DNA of 64,000 nt, taken from assembly GCA_910588045.1 (NCBI GenBank), contig CAJUPS010000007.1:20216-84215 (forward strand). The letters run 5' to 3'. Position numbers and translations under genes: made by a program. The DNA is from an uncultured Oscillospiraceae bacterium. Lineage in GTDB: Bacteria > Bacillota > Clostridia > Oscillospirales > Oscillospiraceae. Each line of letters opens with the position of its first letter. The first letter of the stretch is position 1. This document shows, in pieces, positions 1 through 8,137 of this stretch. The notes below the pieces were generated by a model. That model ran no database searches. It was given only the letters and a program-made list of their open reading frames with translations, and was not told the DNA's origin.

Positions 1-303
1 CCGGAGGCCTATGAGCACGACATGAAGCTCTGGTGGCCCCACAATGAGATCCTCATCGCCTCCAGTATGCTCTATCGGGACACCGGCGACGAGAAGTATC
101 TGGACTGGTTCTGGAAGACCGAGGACTACTGCCGGGAGCACTTCGCCGACCCGGAGTACGGCGAGTGGTACGGCTACCTCCGCCGGGACGGCAAGCCCAC
201 AATGCCCTCCACCAAGGGCTCCACCTTCAAGGGGCCCTTCCACGTGCCCCGCTCCCTCATCATGGCCGGGCAGGCCCTCGACGAGATTTTGGCGTCCCGC
301 TGA
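1..303 (+). CDS. N-acylglucosamine 2-epimerase family protein (3' end only)
   Basis: The gene enters from the left edge; only the last 100 codons are present, ending in TGA at 301-303. The fragment contains WWPHNE and FHVPR, two His-containing motifs typical of the AGE/cellobiose-2-epimerase (alpha/alpha)6 barrel family, whose active-site histidines sit in such motifs. AGE enzymes interconvert N-acetylmannosamine and N-acetylglucosamine. The genes downstream (RpiR regulator, sugar ABC importer, YhcH, N-acetylneuraminate lyase) make ManNAc to GlcNAc epimerisation in sialic acid breakdown the likely role. The missing N-terminus means a cellobiose or mannose epimerase cannot be excluded from this fragment alone. 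Confidence 0.85.
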   Translation, partial: PEAYEHDMKLWWPHNEILIASSMLYRDTGDEKYLDWFWKTEDYCREHFADPEYGEWYGYLRRDGKPTMPSTKGSTFKGPFHVPRSLIMAGQALDEILASR

Positions 304-372
304 CGTTCGCGCGGGTCGACGTTCTCCCCTTTGCTTTCCAAAAAGAAGGGGTGCGCGGAAAGGAGATGGAAT

Positions 373-1233
373 ATGCCGGAAATGGATGCCTTTGAGAAGA
401 TCAGCAACGCCTACTACCTCCTCACCACCGCCGAGAAGAAGGCGGCGGACTATGTCATCATCCATCAGCGGGACACCCAGTATATGTCCATCTCCGAGCT
501 GGCGGAGGCCTGCGGCGTGGCGGAGGCCACCATCTCCCGCTTCGCCAAGCGTCTGGGCTACAAGGGGTACAACGCCTTCAAGCTGGCCGTGGCCAATTCC
601 ATCGCCAGCCGGGCGACCGCCGCGGGCAGCCCTCTCTCCGGGGAGGTGCTGGCGGAGGACAGCGTCTCCGACATGTGCCAGAAGCTCTTTGCAGCCGAGG
701 TGGACGCCATGGAGCAGACCCTGGGCCTGCTCCGGCCGGAGGCCGTCACCGCCGCCGGAGACCTGCTGGTGAACGCCCGCAAGGTGCTGTGCATGGGCCA
801 GGGGGGCTCCATGGTCATCGCCGAGGAGGCCGCCCACCTGTTCTCCACCGTCTTCGGGAAGTATTTCGCGATCTGCGACTCCCACATGCAGACCATCGCC
901 GCCGCCCAGATGGGGCCCGGGGACGTGATCCTCTACATCTCCTACTCCGGCGCCACCCGGGACCTGCTGGAGATCGCCCAGCTGGCCAGGGAGCGGGGCG
1001 CGGACGTCATCCTGATCTCCCGCTTTCCCAAGTCCCCCGGCGCCGCCCTGGCCAGCGTGGTCCTCCAGTGCGGCACCAACGAGAGCCCCCTGCAAATGGG
1101 CTCCGTGGCCGCAAGGGTGGCCATGATCTTCGTGCTGGATGTCCTGTTTTCCGAGGTCTGCCGCCGGGACCTGGAGACCTGCCGGTCCCGCCGCCACCAG
1201 GTGGCTGACGCGCTCTCCGAGAAGCATGTTTGA
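373..1233 (+). CDS. MurR/RpiR family transcriptional regulator (HTH + SIS)
   Basis: A 286-residue cytoplasmic regulator. Residues about 3-75 form an HTH_6 domain (helix-turn-helix around SISELAEACGVAEATISRF). Residues about 130-265 form a SIS sugar-phosphate binding domain with the SYSGATRD loop. RpiR proteins sense sugar phosphates and control neighbouring catabolic genes; here the effector is probably an amino-sugar phosphate such as ManNAc-6-P or GlcNAc-6-P (inference). The start at 373 is chosen because AGGAG at 361-365 sits at good spacing; a longer frame opens at 331 without a ribosome binding site. It lies 69 bp after the epimerase and 179 bp before the importer, whose promoter region carries a candidate operator. 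Confidence 0.9.
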   Translation: MPEMDAFEKISNAYYLLTTAEKKAADYVIIHQRDTQYMSISELAEACGVAEATISRFAKRLGYKGYNAFKLAVANSIASRATAAGSPLSGEVLAEDSVSDMCQKLFAAEVDAMEQTLGLLRPEAVTAAGDLLVNARKVLCMGQGGSMVIAEEAAHLFSTVFGKYFAICDSHMQTIAAAQMGPGDVILYISYSGATRDLLEIAQLARERGADVILISRFPKSPGAALASVVLQCGTNESPLQMGSVAARVAMIFVLDVLFSEVCRRDLETCRSRRHQVADALSEKHV

Positions 1234-1274
1234 GCGTCCCCTGCGAAAAACCGCCAATTTTAGGAGAAAAAATC

Positions 1275-1305
1275 CAAAAATTTCGATTTTTGAAAATTTC
1301 TTTCA
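1275..1305. promoter_or_regulatory. Candidate RpiR operators upstream of the sugar importer
   Basis: Two overlapping dyads lie just upstream of the -35 box: CAAAAATTTCGATTTTTG (1275-1292, 7-bp arms) and TGAAAATTTCTTTCA (1291-1305, TGAAA-N5-TTTCA). AT-rich dyads with TGAAA/TTTCA ends are common for RpiR-family regulators, and the RpiR gene ends only 41 bp upstream. The assignment is inference. Confidence 0.45.
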
Positions 1306-1313
1306 GAAAAGAC

Positions 1314-1342
1314 TTGACTTTTCCCACAATTTCTAGTACCAT
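1314..1342 (+). promoter_or_regulatory. Sigma-A-type promoter for the sialic acid importer operon
   Basis: TTGACT (1314-1319), a 17-bp spacer, then TACCAT (1337-1342). It is placed 71 bp before the start codon of the solute-binding lipoprotein and immediately after the candidate RpiR operators. Confidence 0.6.
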
Positions 1343-1412
1343 GCGTTTATGAGGTCTGCGACAGATTTCACAACATTCACCGAGCAACCATTTTATAAGG
1401 GAGGATTTGTCA

Positions 1413-2819
1413 ATGAAGAAGTTTCTTGCACTGCTCCTGGCCATGGTCATGACCCTGGCCCTGGTCGCCTGCGGAGGCAACGACCAGAAGGACCCCGCCC
1501 CCAGCACCCCCGACCCCGCTCCCAGCACTACCCCCGCTGACGACAACAAGACCCCCGAGCCCGAGCCCGCTCCCGCTGAGCCCACCGGCGCCAGCGAGAT
1601 CACCCTGTGGACCTACCCCATCGGCGACTGGGGCACTGAGGCCACCGTCAAGACCCTGACCGACGCCTTCACCGCCGAGACCGGCATCGCCGTCAAGGTG
1701 GAATACTTAGCCTACGCCGACGGCGACGACAAGGTCAACACCGCCATCACCGCCAAGAGCACGCCCGACCTCATCATGGAAGGTCCCGAGCGCCTGGTCG
1801 CCAACTGGGGCGCCAACGGCAAGATGGTGGACCTGAAGGACATGTTCGACGACACCGACCTGGCGGAGATCAACGCCGTGAACGAGGGCGTCATGAAGTC
1901 CTGCACCCACACCAACGGTGCGATTTATGAGTACCCCCTGGTCATGACCGCCCACTGCATGGCCGTCAACGTCAACGCCTTCAAGGAGGCTGGCGCCGAC
2001 AAGTACCTGCATCTGGACACCCACACCTGGACCACCCAGGAGTTCATCGACGCGGTGGCCGCCCTCTATGCCCACTACAATGACACCGTCGGCGCCGTGT
2101 TCTGCGCTGGCCAGGGCGGCGACCAGGGCACCCGCGCCCTCGTCAACAACATGTACGGCGGCACCTTCACCAACGCCGAGCACACCGCCTACACCTGGGA
2201 CGATCCCCTGAACGTCAAGGCCCTTGAGCAGCTCAAGAGCATGGACGGCATCGAGTTCGACGCCTCCCTGGCCGGCGGCGACGAGATCGCCAAGTTCTAC
2301 CAGGGCGCTCTGAAGATGGCCTTCTGCTGGAACATTGCCCAGCAGCTCAGCCCCAACGGCAAGGGCGAGGAGACCGGCGCTGAGAAGACCGTCACCGGCG
2401 ACGACATCGCCTTCATGAGCTTCCCCTCCGAGGATGGCAACTCCAAGCTGCAGGGCGGTATCTGGGGCTTCGGCATCTTCGATAACGGCGACCAGGCCCG
2501 CATCGACGCCGCCAAGGAGTTCATCAAGTTCTTCTGCGACAGCGCTCACACCGTGGACGCCGTCAAGGCCGCCCGGTACTTCGCCGTCCGCTCCACCGCC
2601 GAGGGCACCGACCTCTCCGCCATCTGGGCCGACGAGCCGATCATGGCCGAGTACACCAAGCTGATGCCCTTCCTGGGCGACTACTACCAGATCACCACCG
2701 GCTGGGCCGGCGCCCGCACCGCGTGGTGGAACATGCTCCAGGCTGTGGGCACCGGTGACGATGTCGCCGCCGCCGTTGCCGCAGGCGTAGCCGAGGCCAA
2801 CGCCGCTGCCGCGGGCTGA
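1413..2819 (+). CDS. Sugar ABC transporter substrate-binding lipoprotein
   Basis: A 468-residue extracytoplasmic binding protein of the MalE-like family (SBP_bac_1). The N-terminus has a Lys-rich start, a hydrophobic stretch and the lipobox LVAC with lipidated Cys20, followed by a Pro/Asp/Thr-rich linker (residues about 22-55) that tethers the domain outside the membrane. ATG at 1413 is preferred over the in-frame TTG at 1407 because GGGAGG (1399-1404) gives proper spacing. Its place before two permeases and sialic acid genes suggests it binds sialic acid or a related amino sugar (inference). No ATPase gene is in this operon; a shared MsmX-type ATPase encoded elsewhere is likely. Confidence 0.9.
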   Translation: MKKFLALLLAMVMTLALVACGGNDQKDPAPSTPDPAPSTTPADDNKTPEPEPAPAEPTGASEITLWTYPIGDWGTEATVKTLTDAFTAETGIAVKVEYLAYADGDDKVNTAITAKSTPDLIMEGPERLVANWGANGKMVDLKDMFDDTDLAEINAVNEGVMKSCTHTNGAIYEYPLVMTAHCMAVNVNAFKEAGADKYLHLDTHTWTTQEFIDAVAALYAHYNDTVGAVFCAGQGGDQGTRALVNNMYGGTFTNAEHTAYTWDDPLNVKALEQLKSMDGIEFDASLAGGDEIAKFYQGALKMAFCWNIAQQLSPNGKGEETGAEKTVTGDDIAFMSFPSEDGNSKLQGGIWGFGIFDNGDQARIDAAKEFIKFFCDSAHTVDAVKAARYFAVRSTAEGTDLSAIWADEPIMAEYTKLMPFLGDYYQITTGWAGARTAWWNMLQAVGTGDDVAAAVAAGVAEANAAAAG

Positions 2820-2863
2820 TTTGTAATTGAGTAAGACAACGCGTAGCTATCTGTAAGGGTTTG

Positions 2864-2900
2864 CGCGCCCCTTCTCCGCGATGCGCGGAGAAGGGGCGCG
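2864..2900 (+). terminator. Very stable 17-bp hairpin between binding-protein and permease genes
   Basis: A perfect inverted repeat: 17-bp arms at 2864-2880 and 2884-2900 around a 3-nt ATG loop, followed by GTTTTC. It lies between the lipoprotein stop and the permease ribosome binding site. Such hairpins often protect the 3' end of the binding-protein message or attenuate readthrough, so that binding protein exceeds permease (inference). Confidence 0.7.
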
Positions 2901-2933
2901 TTTTCACCCTGTCAAGAGAGAGGAGTGCTGAAT

Positions 2934-3857
2934 TTGGCGAAACAACAGCAGAGCAAAATGAGCCGCGCCCTACAGCGGCGGGAGAACGTCGCGGGCTACC
3001 TGTTCATGCTGCCCAGCCTGATTTTCTTCCTGGGCTTCGTTATCATTCCCATGTTCATCTGCATCATCACCAGCCTGACCAACACCAATATGCACGACCC
3101 CGGCATGTTCGGCAGCTTCATCGGGCTGAAAAACTTCTCCGACCTGGCCAAGGACAAGGTGTTCCTGAAGGGCCTGACCAACACCTTTGTCATCGTGATC
3201 GTCAGCGTCCCCACCGTGTGCGCTTTCTCCCTGTGGGTGTCCTCGGCCATCTACAAGCTGAAGGGCCCCGTCCTCTCCGCCTTCCGCTGTATCTTCTACC
3301 TGCCGGTGGTCACCGGCTCCGTGGCGGTCACCGTGGTGTGGAAGTGGATGTATGACAACTACACCGGCATCCTCAATTCCGCCCTGAAGTCCACGGGCAT
3401 TCTGGAGAAGGGCATCAACTGGCTGGGCAATGAAAAAACGGCGCTGTGGTGCATCATCCTGATCCTGTTCACCACCTCCGTCGGTCAGCCCATCGTGCTG
3501 TACGTCTCCGCCCTGGGCAACGTGGACCAGACCCTGGTGGAAGCCGCCCAGGTGGACGGCGCCACGGACCTCCAGGTCTTCTGGCGCATCAAGTGGGCCC
3601 AGATGATGCCCACCACCCTGTATATTCTGGTCATCACCACCATCAACTCCTTCCAGTGCTTCGCCCTGATCCAGCTGCTGACTGCGGGCGGACCCAACCA
3701 CGCCACGGATACGGTCATGTACTACATCTACTACACCGCATTCAAGCTCACCGAGCAGGCCGGGCACTTCGGCTACGCCAACGCCATGGGCGTGATCCTG
3801 GCCATCTTCATCGGGCTGCTCTCCGCTCTCCAGTTCAAGCTGGCGAAAGAAAAGTAA
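2934..3857 (+). CDS. Sugar ABC transporter permease (MalF-type)
   Basis: An integral membrane protein of about 307 residues with six predicted transmembrane helices and the BPD_transp_1 EAA loop (EAAQVDGATDLQVFWRI), which docks onto the ATPase. TTG at 2934 is chosen because AGAGGAG (2919-2925) is correctly spaced to it; an upstream in-frame GTG at 2925 overlaps that ribosome binding site. It forms one half of the pore with the next gene, 12 bp downstream. Together with the lipoprotein it should import the amino sugar consumed by the lyase and epimerase. Confidence 0.9.
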   Translation: MAKQQQSKMSRALQRRENVAGYLFMLPSLIFFLGFVIIPMFICIITSLTNTNMHDPGMFGSFIGLKNFSDLAKDKVFLKGLTNTFVIVIVSVPTVCAFSLWVSSAIYKLKGPVLSAFRCIFYLPVVTGSVAVTVVWKWMYDNYTGILNSALKSTGILEKGINWLGNEKTALWCIILILFTTSVGQPIVLYVSALGNVDQTLVEAAQVDGATDLQVFWRIKWAQMMPTTLYILVITTINSFQCFALIQLLTAGGPNHATDTVMYYIYYTAFKLTEQAGHFGYANAMGVILAIFIGLLSALQFKLAKEK

Positions 3858-3869
3858 GGGGGTGCGAGT

Positions 3870-4796
3870 ATGAAAAGCAACACCACGCGCAGCCGCGTAT
3901 ACCGGATCTTCTCCATCGTCGTACTGGTCATCCTGGCCATCCTGTTCCTCTTCCCCCTGTACTGGATCATCACCGGCGCTTTCAAGCCCGCCGTGGACGT
4001 CTATGCCCAGGAGCCCGTCTGGTGGCCCACGGAGTGGGTGCAGAACAACTTCAAAAACCTGTTCAACAAGCGCTCCGCGCCGCTGTGGGAGATCTTCGTG
4101 CCCTTCGGCAGCTTCTTCAACAATGGCGAGAAGGTGCTCCTGAGCGCCGGGCCCTCGGCCCCCGCCGCCTTCCGGTGGCTGATCAACACGGTCTTCATGT
4201 CCGTCATGGCCATGATCATCACCTGTGCCACCGCCGCTATGGCGGGCTACGCCCTGGCCAAGAAGCGCTTTGTGGGGCGGGCCATCCTGTTCTCCCTGAT
4301 CGTGTGCGCCATGGCCCTGCCCAAGCAGGTCATCCTCATCCCCCTGCTCAAGGAGATGGCCGGTCTGCGGCTGTACGACAGCCTGTGGGCCGTGATCTTC
4401 CCCACGGTAGGCTGGCCCTTCGGCGTGTTCTTGATGAAGCAATTCTCTGAGAGCATCCCCGGCGAGATATTGGAGGCCGCCCGCATCGACGGGGCCAGCG
4501 AGGCCAAGACCTTCATCACCGTGGTGCTGCCCATGGTCAAGCCCGGCATCGGCGCACTGGCCATCTTTACCTTCATCAACGCCTGGAACGACTACTTCAT
4601 GCAGCTGGTCATGCTGCCCAGCGGAAGCAACTTTACCATGCCCCTCGGTATCGCCTCCCTCCAGGCGGAGACCAGCATCGACATGGGACTGCTGATGGCC
4701 GGTGCGGCGTTGGCCTCCGTCCCCATCATCATCGTGTTCCTGATCTTCCAGAAATACTTCACCCAGGGCATCACCATGGGCGCGGTCAAGGGATAA
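3870..4796 (+). CDS. Carbohydrate ABC transporter permease (MalG-type)
   Basis: A 308-residue second permease subunit. It has an N-terminal transmembrane helix at about residues 12-32, a periplasm-facing segment of about 70 residues, then five helices. The EAA motif (EAARIDGASEAKTFITVVLP) lies in the last third. The ribosome binding site AAGGGGGTG precedes ATG 3870. It is translationally close to its partner permease (12-bp gap) and to the YhcH gene (13-bp gap), which indicates one operon. Confidence 0.9.
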   Translation: MKSNTTRSRVYRIFSIVVLVILAILFLFPLYWIITGAFKPAVDVYAQEPVWWPTEWVQNNFKNLFNKRSAPLWEIFVPFGSFFNNGEKVLLSAGPSAPAAFRWLINTVFMSVMAMIITCATAAMAGYALAKKRFVGRAILFSLIVCAMALPKQVILIPLLKEMAGLRLYDSLWAVIFPTVGWPFGVFLMKQFSESIPGEILEAARIDGASEAKTFITVVLPMVKPGIGALAIFTFINAWNDYFMQLVMLPSGSNFTMPLGIASLQAETSIDMGLLMAGAALASVPIIIVFLIFQKYFTQGITMGAVKG

Positions 4797-4809
4797 GGGG
4801 GGCCGTCGC

Positions 4810-5265
4810 ATGATTTACGCCAAAAACAAATACGCCCTGTCCTACCGGGGGATCCACCCCAACCTGGACCTGGCGCTGGAGCACATCACGGAGGACTATC
4901 TGGCCTCCATCGGCGAGACCCGGGTGGAGCTGAAGGGCGGCGACGTGTACGCCACCCGCTTCACCTACGAGACCATCCCGGCCCAGGAGAGCTTCTTCGA
5001 GGCGCACAGGAAGTACCTGGACATCCACATCATGCTCTCCGGCTCTGAGCGGGTGGAGATCGCCCCGCCGGAGAAGCTGACAGAGTTTGACCGTGTGGAG
5101 GCCAACGACTTCTACGCCTACCGGGGCGAGGGGGACTACAAGCTGGTGCTGTCCCCCGGCGACTTCCTGGTGGTCTTCCCCGATGACGCCCACCGGATCA
5201 AGATGCAGGTGGATGGTCCCGAGACCGTGACCAAGGCGGTCTTCAAGATCCGCATTTACGATTAA
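4810..5265 (+). CDS. YhcH/YjgK/YiaL family protein (NanQ-like)
   Basis: A 151-residue DUF386 protein. The conserved HRKYLDIHIMLSGSE stretch and the later DDAHRIKMQ segment supply the His/Asp/Glu cluster of this cupin-like family. The E. coli member NanQ, encoded with the nan genes, has been linked to sialic acid anomer interconversion; other members act in different sugar operons. Here the gene is flanked by the importer and N-acetylneuraminate lyase, which supports a sialic acid role. ATG follows GGGGGG at 4798-4803. Confidence 0.85.
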   Translation: MIYAKNKYALSYRGIHPNLDLALEHITEDYLASIGETRVELKGGDVYATRFTYETIPAQESFFEAHRKYLDIHIMLSGSERVEIAPPEKLTEFDRVEANDFYAYRGEGDYKLVLSPGDFLVVFPDDAHRIKMQVDGPETVTKAVFKIRIYD

Positions 5266-5284
5266 AGAAGGAGAAGAGTGCATT

Positions 5285-6193
5285 ATGAAAGATTTAACCA
5301 AGTATCAGGGGATTTTCCCCGCTTTTTACGCCTGCTATGACGAGAATGGCGCCATCAGTCCCGAGGCCACCCGCGCCCTGGCAAAGCACCTCCTGGACAA
5401 GGGCGTGAAGGGCCTGTACGTCGGCGGCTCCTCCGGCGAGTGCATCTACCAGAGCGTGGCCGAGCGGAAGCTGACGCTGGAGAACGTCATGGCCGAGGTG
5501 GGCGGCAAGCTGACCATCATCGCCCACGTGGCCTGCAACAACACCGCCGACAGCCGGGAGCTGGCCGCCCACGCGGAGAGCCTGGGCGTGGACGCCATCG
5601 CGGCCATCCCCCCCATCTACTTCCACCTCCCCCCTGCCGCCATTGCGAAATACTGGAACGACATCTCCGACGCGGCCCCCCATACGGACTTCGTCATCTA
5701 CAACATCCCCCAGCTGGCGGGCGTGGCCCTGACGGTGCCCCTGCTGAAGGAGATGCTGAAAAATCCCCGGGTCATCGGCGTGAAGAACTCCTCCATGCCC
5801 GTCCAGGACATCCAGATGTGGCGGGACGAGGGCGCGTTCGTGTTCAATGGCCCTGACGAGCAGCTCCTCAGCGGCCTGGCCGCCGGAGCGGGCGGCGGCA
5901 TCGGGGGCACCTATGCCGCCATGCCGGAGCTTTATCTGGAGATCTTCCGGTGCTACCAGGCGGGCGACATGGCCAAGGGCATGGACGTCCAGAACGAGTG
6001 CTGCCGGATCATCTACAAGATGTGCACCGCCACCGGCAACCTGTACGCGGTCATCAAGGAAATTCTCCGCCGTATGGACGCCCCCGACGTGGGCAGTGTC
6101 CGCGCCCCGCTGGCCCCGCTGGCGGAGGGCGATTCCGCCGTCGTGGATGCGTGTGTGGAGATGATTCGGGCCGCGATTGCCAAGTATTGCTGA
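5285..6193 (+). CDS. nanA: N-acetylneuraminate lyase-like aldolase (DHDPS family)
   Basis: A 302-residue class I aldolase with a TIM barrel. Visible signatures are GGSSGE (residues 47-52, carboxylate-binding), Tyr139 in IYNIP and the Schiff-base Lys167 in IGVKNSS, plus the FNGPDEQ and GIGGTY segments resembling N-acetylneuraminate lyases. The reaction would be Neu5Ac to ManNAc plus pyruvate. Neighbouring epimerase, YhcH and importer genes make lyase activity more likely than dihydrodipicolinate synthase. The ribosome binding site AAGGAGAAG (5267-5275) lies 9 bp upstream. It is the last gene of the operon; a terminator hairpin follows 19 bp later. No nanK or nagA/nagB is visible in this window. 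Confidence 0.8.
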   Translation: MKDLTKYQGIFPAFYACYDENGAISPEATRALAKHLLDKGVKGLYVGGSSGECIYQSVAERKLTLENVMAEVGGKLTIIAHVACNNTADSRELAAHAESLGVDAIAAIPPIYFHLPPAAIAKYWNDISDAAPHTDFVIYNIPQLAGVALTVPLLKEMLKNPRVIGVKNSSMPVQDIQMWRDEGAFVFNGPDEQLLSGLAAGAGGGIGGTYAAMPELYLEIFRCYQAGDMAKGMDVQNECCRIIYKMCTATGNLYAVIKEILRRMDAPDVGSVRAPLAPLAEGDSAVVDACVEMIRAAIAKYC

Positions 6194-6211
6194 CCCTGCC
6201 ATTTGGTCCGT

Positions 6212-6244
6212 GGGCCGTGCCGCTCTGGCGGCACGGCCCCTTTC
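6212..6244 (+). terminator. Intrinsic terminator after nanA
   Basis: An 11-bp GC stem (GGGCCGTGCCG / CGGCACGGCCC, 6212-6222 and 6229-6239), a 6-nt loop, then CTTTCT. It ends the sialic acid operon. Confidence 0.7.
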
Positions 6245-6286
6245 TGCTATGCCCACAATGTATGCCGACCCATGTCCTGGGGGTAT

Positions 6287-6315
6287 TTGATGTTTTCGCC
6301 GGTTAGGAGTACAAT
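6287..6315 (+). promoter_or_regulatory. Promoter of the ABC exporter operon
   Basis: TTGATG (6287-6292), 17-bp spacer, TACAAT (6310-6315), 56 bp before the first exporter gene. No regulator-binding dyad is obvious. Confidence 0.65.
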
Positions 6316-6370
6316 AATACAATACGCGGATCCCAAAAAATCCAGGCCCGCAGGCGGAAAGAGGAGAGAG

Positions 6371-8137
6371 ATGAAGGAACTGAAAATGATTGGCGGATAC
6401 GTCCGGCGCTACTGGCCGCGCTATGCGGCGGGAATCATTGCGCTGGCGCTGGTAGACCTGATGAACGTCTACATCCCCCAGTTCACCGGGGAAATCACGG
6501 ACGGGCTGAAGGCCGGAACCATCGACATGGACGGCGTATGGCGGCTGGTAGCGGGCATCGTCCTGCTGGGTGCGGGGATGGCGCTGGGTCGGCTGGGGTG
6601 GCGATATTTCATATTTGGCACGTCTCAGTCCATTCAGAGGGACATGCAGCAGGACTTGTTCGCCCACCTGGAGAAGCTCTCCATGCGCTACTTCAACGAG
6701 CACAAGACCGGCGATCTGATGGCCCATTTCACCAACGATTTGCAGGCCGTCCGGATGCTGATGGGCCCCACCATCGTGACGGCCTTTGACGCGTCGGTGA
6801 TGCTGGTGATGGTGCTGGGGAAGATGATTCTGTACGTGGACGCCCGCCTGACCCTGGTGGCGGTGATCCCGCTGCTGCTGATCATGTACGGCGACTACGC
6901 CTACGGGAAGGTCATGCACCGGAAGTTCTTCGCCAAGCAGCGGGCCTTCTCCGACCTGACTGACCAGGTCCAGGAGTCCGTCAGCGGCATCCGGGTCATC
7001 AAGGCCTTCGTTCAGGAGCGGAAGGAGCTGGCCGCCTTCGCCAAGGTCAACCGGCTCAATCAGGACCGAAATATGGACGTGGCCCGGACCCAGGCGCTGT
7101 TTCTGCCCCTGTTGGACATGATCATCGGCGTCAGCGGCCTGCTGACGCTGCTGTACGGCGGCTATCTGGCCATCGCCGGGGAGATCACCCTGGGCCAGTT
7201 CGAGGCGTTCAACCTCTACATCGGCATGTTGGTGTGGCCCATGATGGCGGCGGGCGAGTGCATCACCTTTGTCTCCCAGGGCATGGCCAGCGCGAAGCGC
7301 ATTCAGACCATCCTGGAGGAACGCCCTGAGATCACGGACGGCCCGGGGACCATGGACGATACCGGGCTGCGGGGAGAGATCGACCTGCGGGATCTGACCT
7401 TTGCCTATCCCGGCCACGAGGAGGTGCGGGCGCTGGAGCACATCAGCGTCCACGTGGCCCCCGGGGAGACCCTGGCCATTCTTGGCCGCACCGGCAGCGG
7501 CAAGAGCACCCTGGCCAACCTCCTGCTCCGGCTTTACAACACCGACAGCGGCATGATCTGCCTGGACGGGCGGCCCCTGTCCAGGATCCCCCTGGCGGTC
7601 GTGCGGCGGGACATCGCCTACGTTCCCCAGGACAGCTTCCTGTTCTCCGACACCCTGGAGCGCAATATCGCCTTCGGCGTGGACGACCTGTGCCCGGAGG
7701 ACATCCAGAGCGCCGCGAGGGACGCCTGCATCCATGACAACATCATGGACTTCCCCGAGGGCTATCAGACCATGGTGGGCGAGCGGGGCGTGACCCTCTC
7801 CGGCGGGCAGAAGCAGCGCAGCGCCATTGCCCGGGCCCTGCTGAAGAATGCGCCCATCCTGATCTTGGACGACGCCCTCTCGGCGGTGGACACGGACACG
7901 GAGGAGCAGATCCTGCAAAACCTCCGGAAAAATCGGGCGGGCCGCACCACCATTATCATCGCCCACCGGATCTCCACCATTCAGAACGCAGACCACATCC
8001 TGGTCCTGGACGACGGCAGGGCCGCGGAGTACGGCGCCCACGAGGAGCTGATGGCCCTGGGCGGCATCTACTGCGGCATCTATGAAAAGCAGCAGCTGGA
8101 GAAGCAGCTGCATGAGGAAGGGGGCGCGGTATCATGA
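6371..8137 (+). CDS. ABC exporter half-transporter A (membrane + ATPase, degenerate catalytic site)
   Basis: A 588-residue fusion of a six-helix ABC_membrane domain (about 1-310) and a nucleotide-binding domain (about 335-575). Walker A is GRTGSGKST and the signature is LSGGQKQR. Walker B is ILILDD, where the usual catalytic Glu is Asp; the H-loop is IIAHR. The Glu to Asp change, with the partner's non-canonical signature, is the hallmark of asymmetric heterodimeric exporters of the TM287/288 or LmrCD type. ATG 6371 follows GAGGAGAG; upstream in-frame codons back to 6203 lack a ribosome binding site. The substrate (drug, lipid or peptide) is not readable from the sequence. Its stop overlaps the start of the next gene (ATGA). 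Confidence 0.92.
   Translation: MKELKMIGGYVRRYWPRYAAGIIALALVDLMNVYIPQFTGEITDGLKAGTIDMDGVWRLVAGIVLLGAGMALGRLGWRYFIFGTSQSIQRDMQQDLFAHLEKLSMRYFNEHKTGDLMAHFTNDLQAVRMLMGPTIVTAFDASVMLVMVLGKMILYVDARLTLVAVIPLLLIMYGDYAYGKVMHRKFFAKQRAFSDLTDQVQESVSGIRVIKAFVQERKELAAFAKVNRLNQDRNMDVARTQALFLPLLDMIIGVSGLLTLLYGGYLAIAGEITLGQFEAFNLYIGMLVWPMMAAGECITFVSQGMASAKRIQTILEERPEITDGPGTMDDTGLRGEIDLRDLTFAYPGHEEVRALEHISVHVAPGETLAILGRTGSGKSTLANLLLRLYNTDSGMICLDGRPLSRIPLAVVRRDIAYVPQDSFLFSDTLERNIAFGVDDLCPEDIQSAARDACIHDNIMDFPEGYQTMVGERGVTLSGGQKQRSAIARALLKNAPILILDDALSAVDTDTEEQILQNLRKNRAGRTTIIIAHRISTIQNADHILVLDDGRAAEYGAHEELMALGGIYCGIYEKQQLEKQLHEEGGAVS

Noticed and set aside
2970..4811. A 613-codon minus-strand frame over the two permeases
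   Set aside because: Antisense shadow; the opposite strand has clear permease motifs and ribosome binding sites.
5285..6193. Dihydrodipicolinate synthase (dapA)
   Set aside because: The sialic acid context and the FNGPDEQ and GIGGTY segments favour N-acetylneuraminate lyase, although the two families share a fold.
5294..8113. A 939-codon open frame on the minus strand antisense to nanA and the exporter
   Set aside because: It has no ribosome binding site or recognisable domain, is His/Gly/Asp-biased as expected for the antisense of high-GC genes, and opposes two clear gene families.
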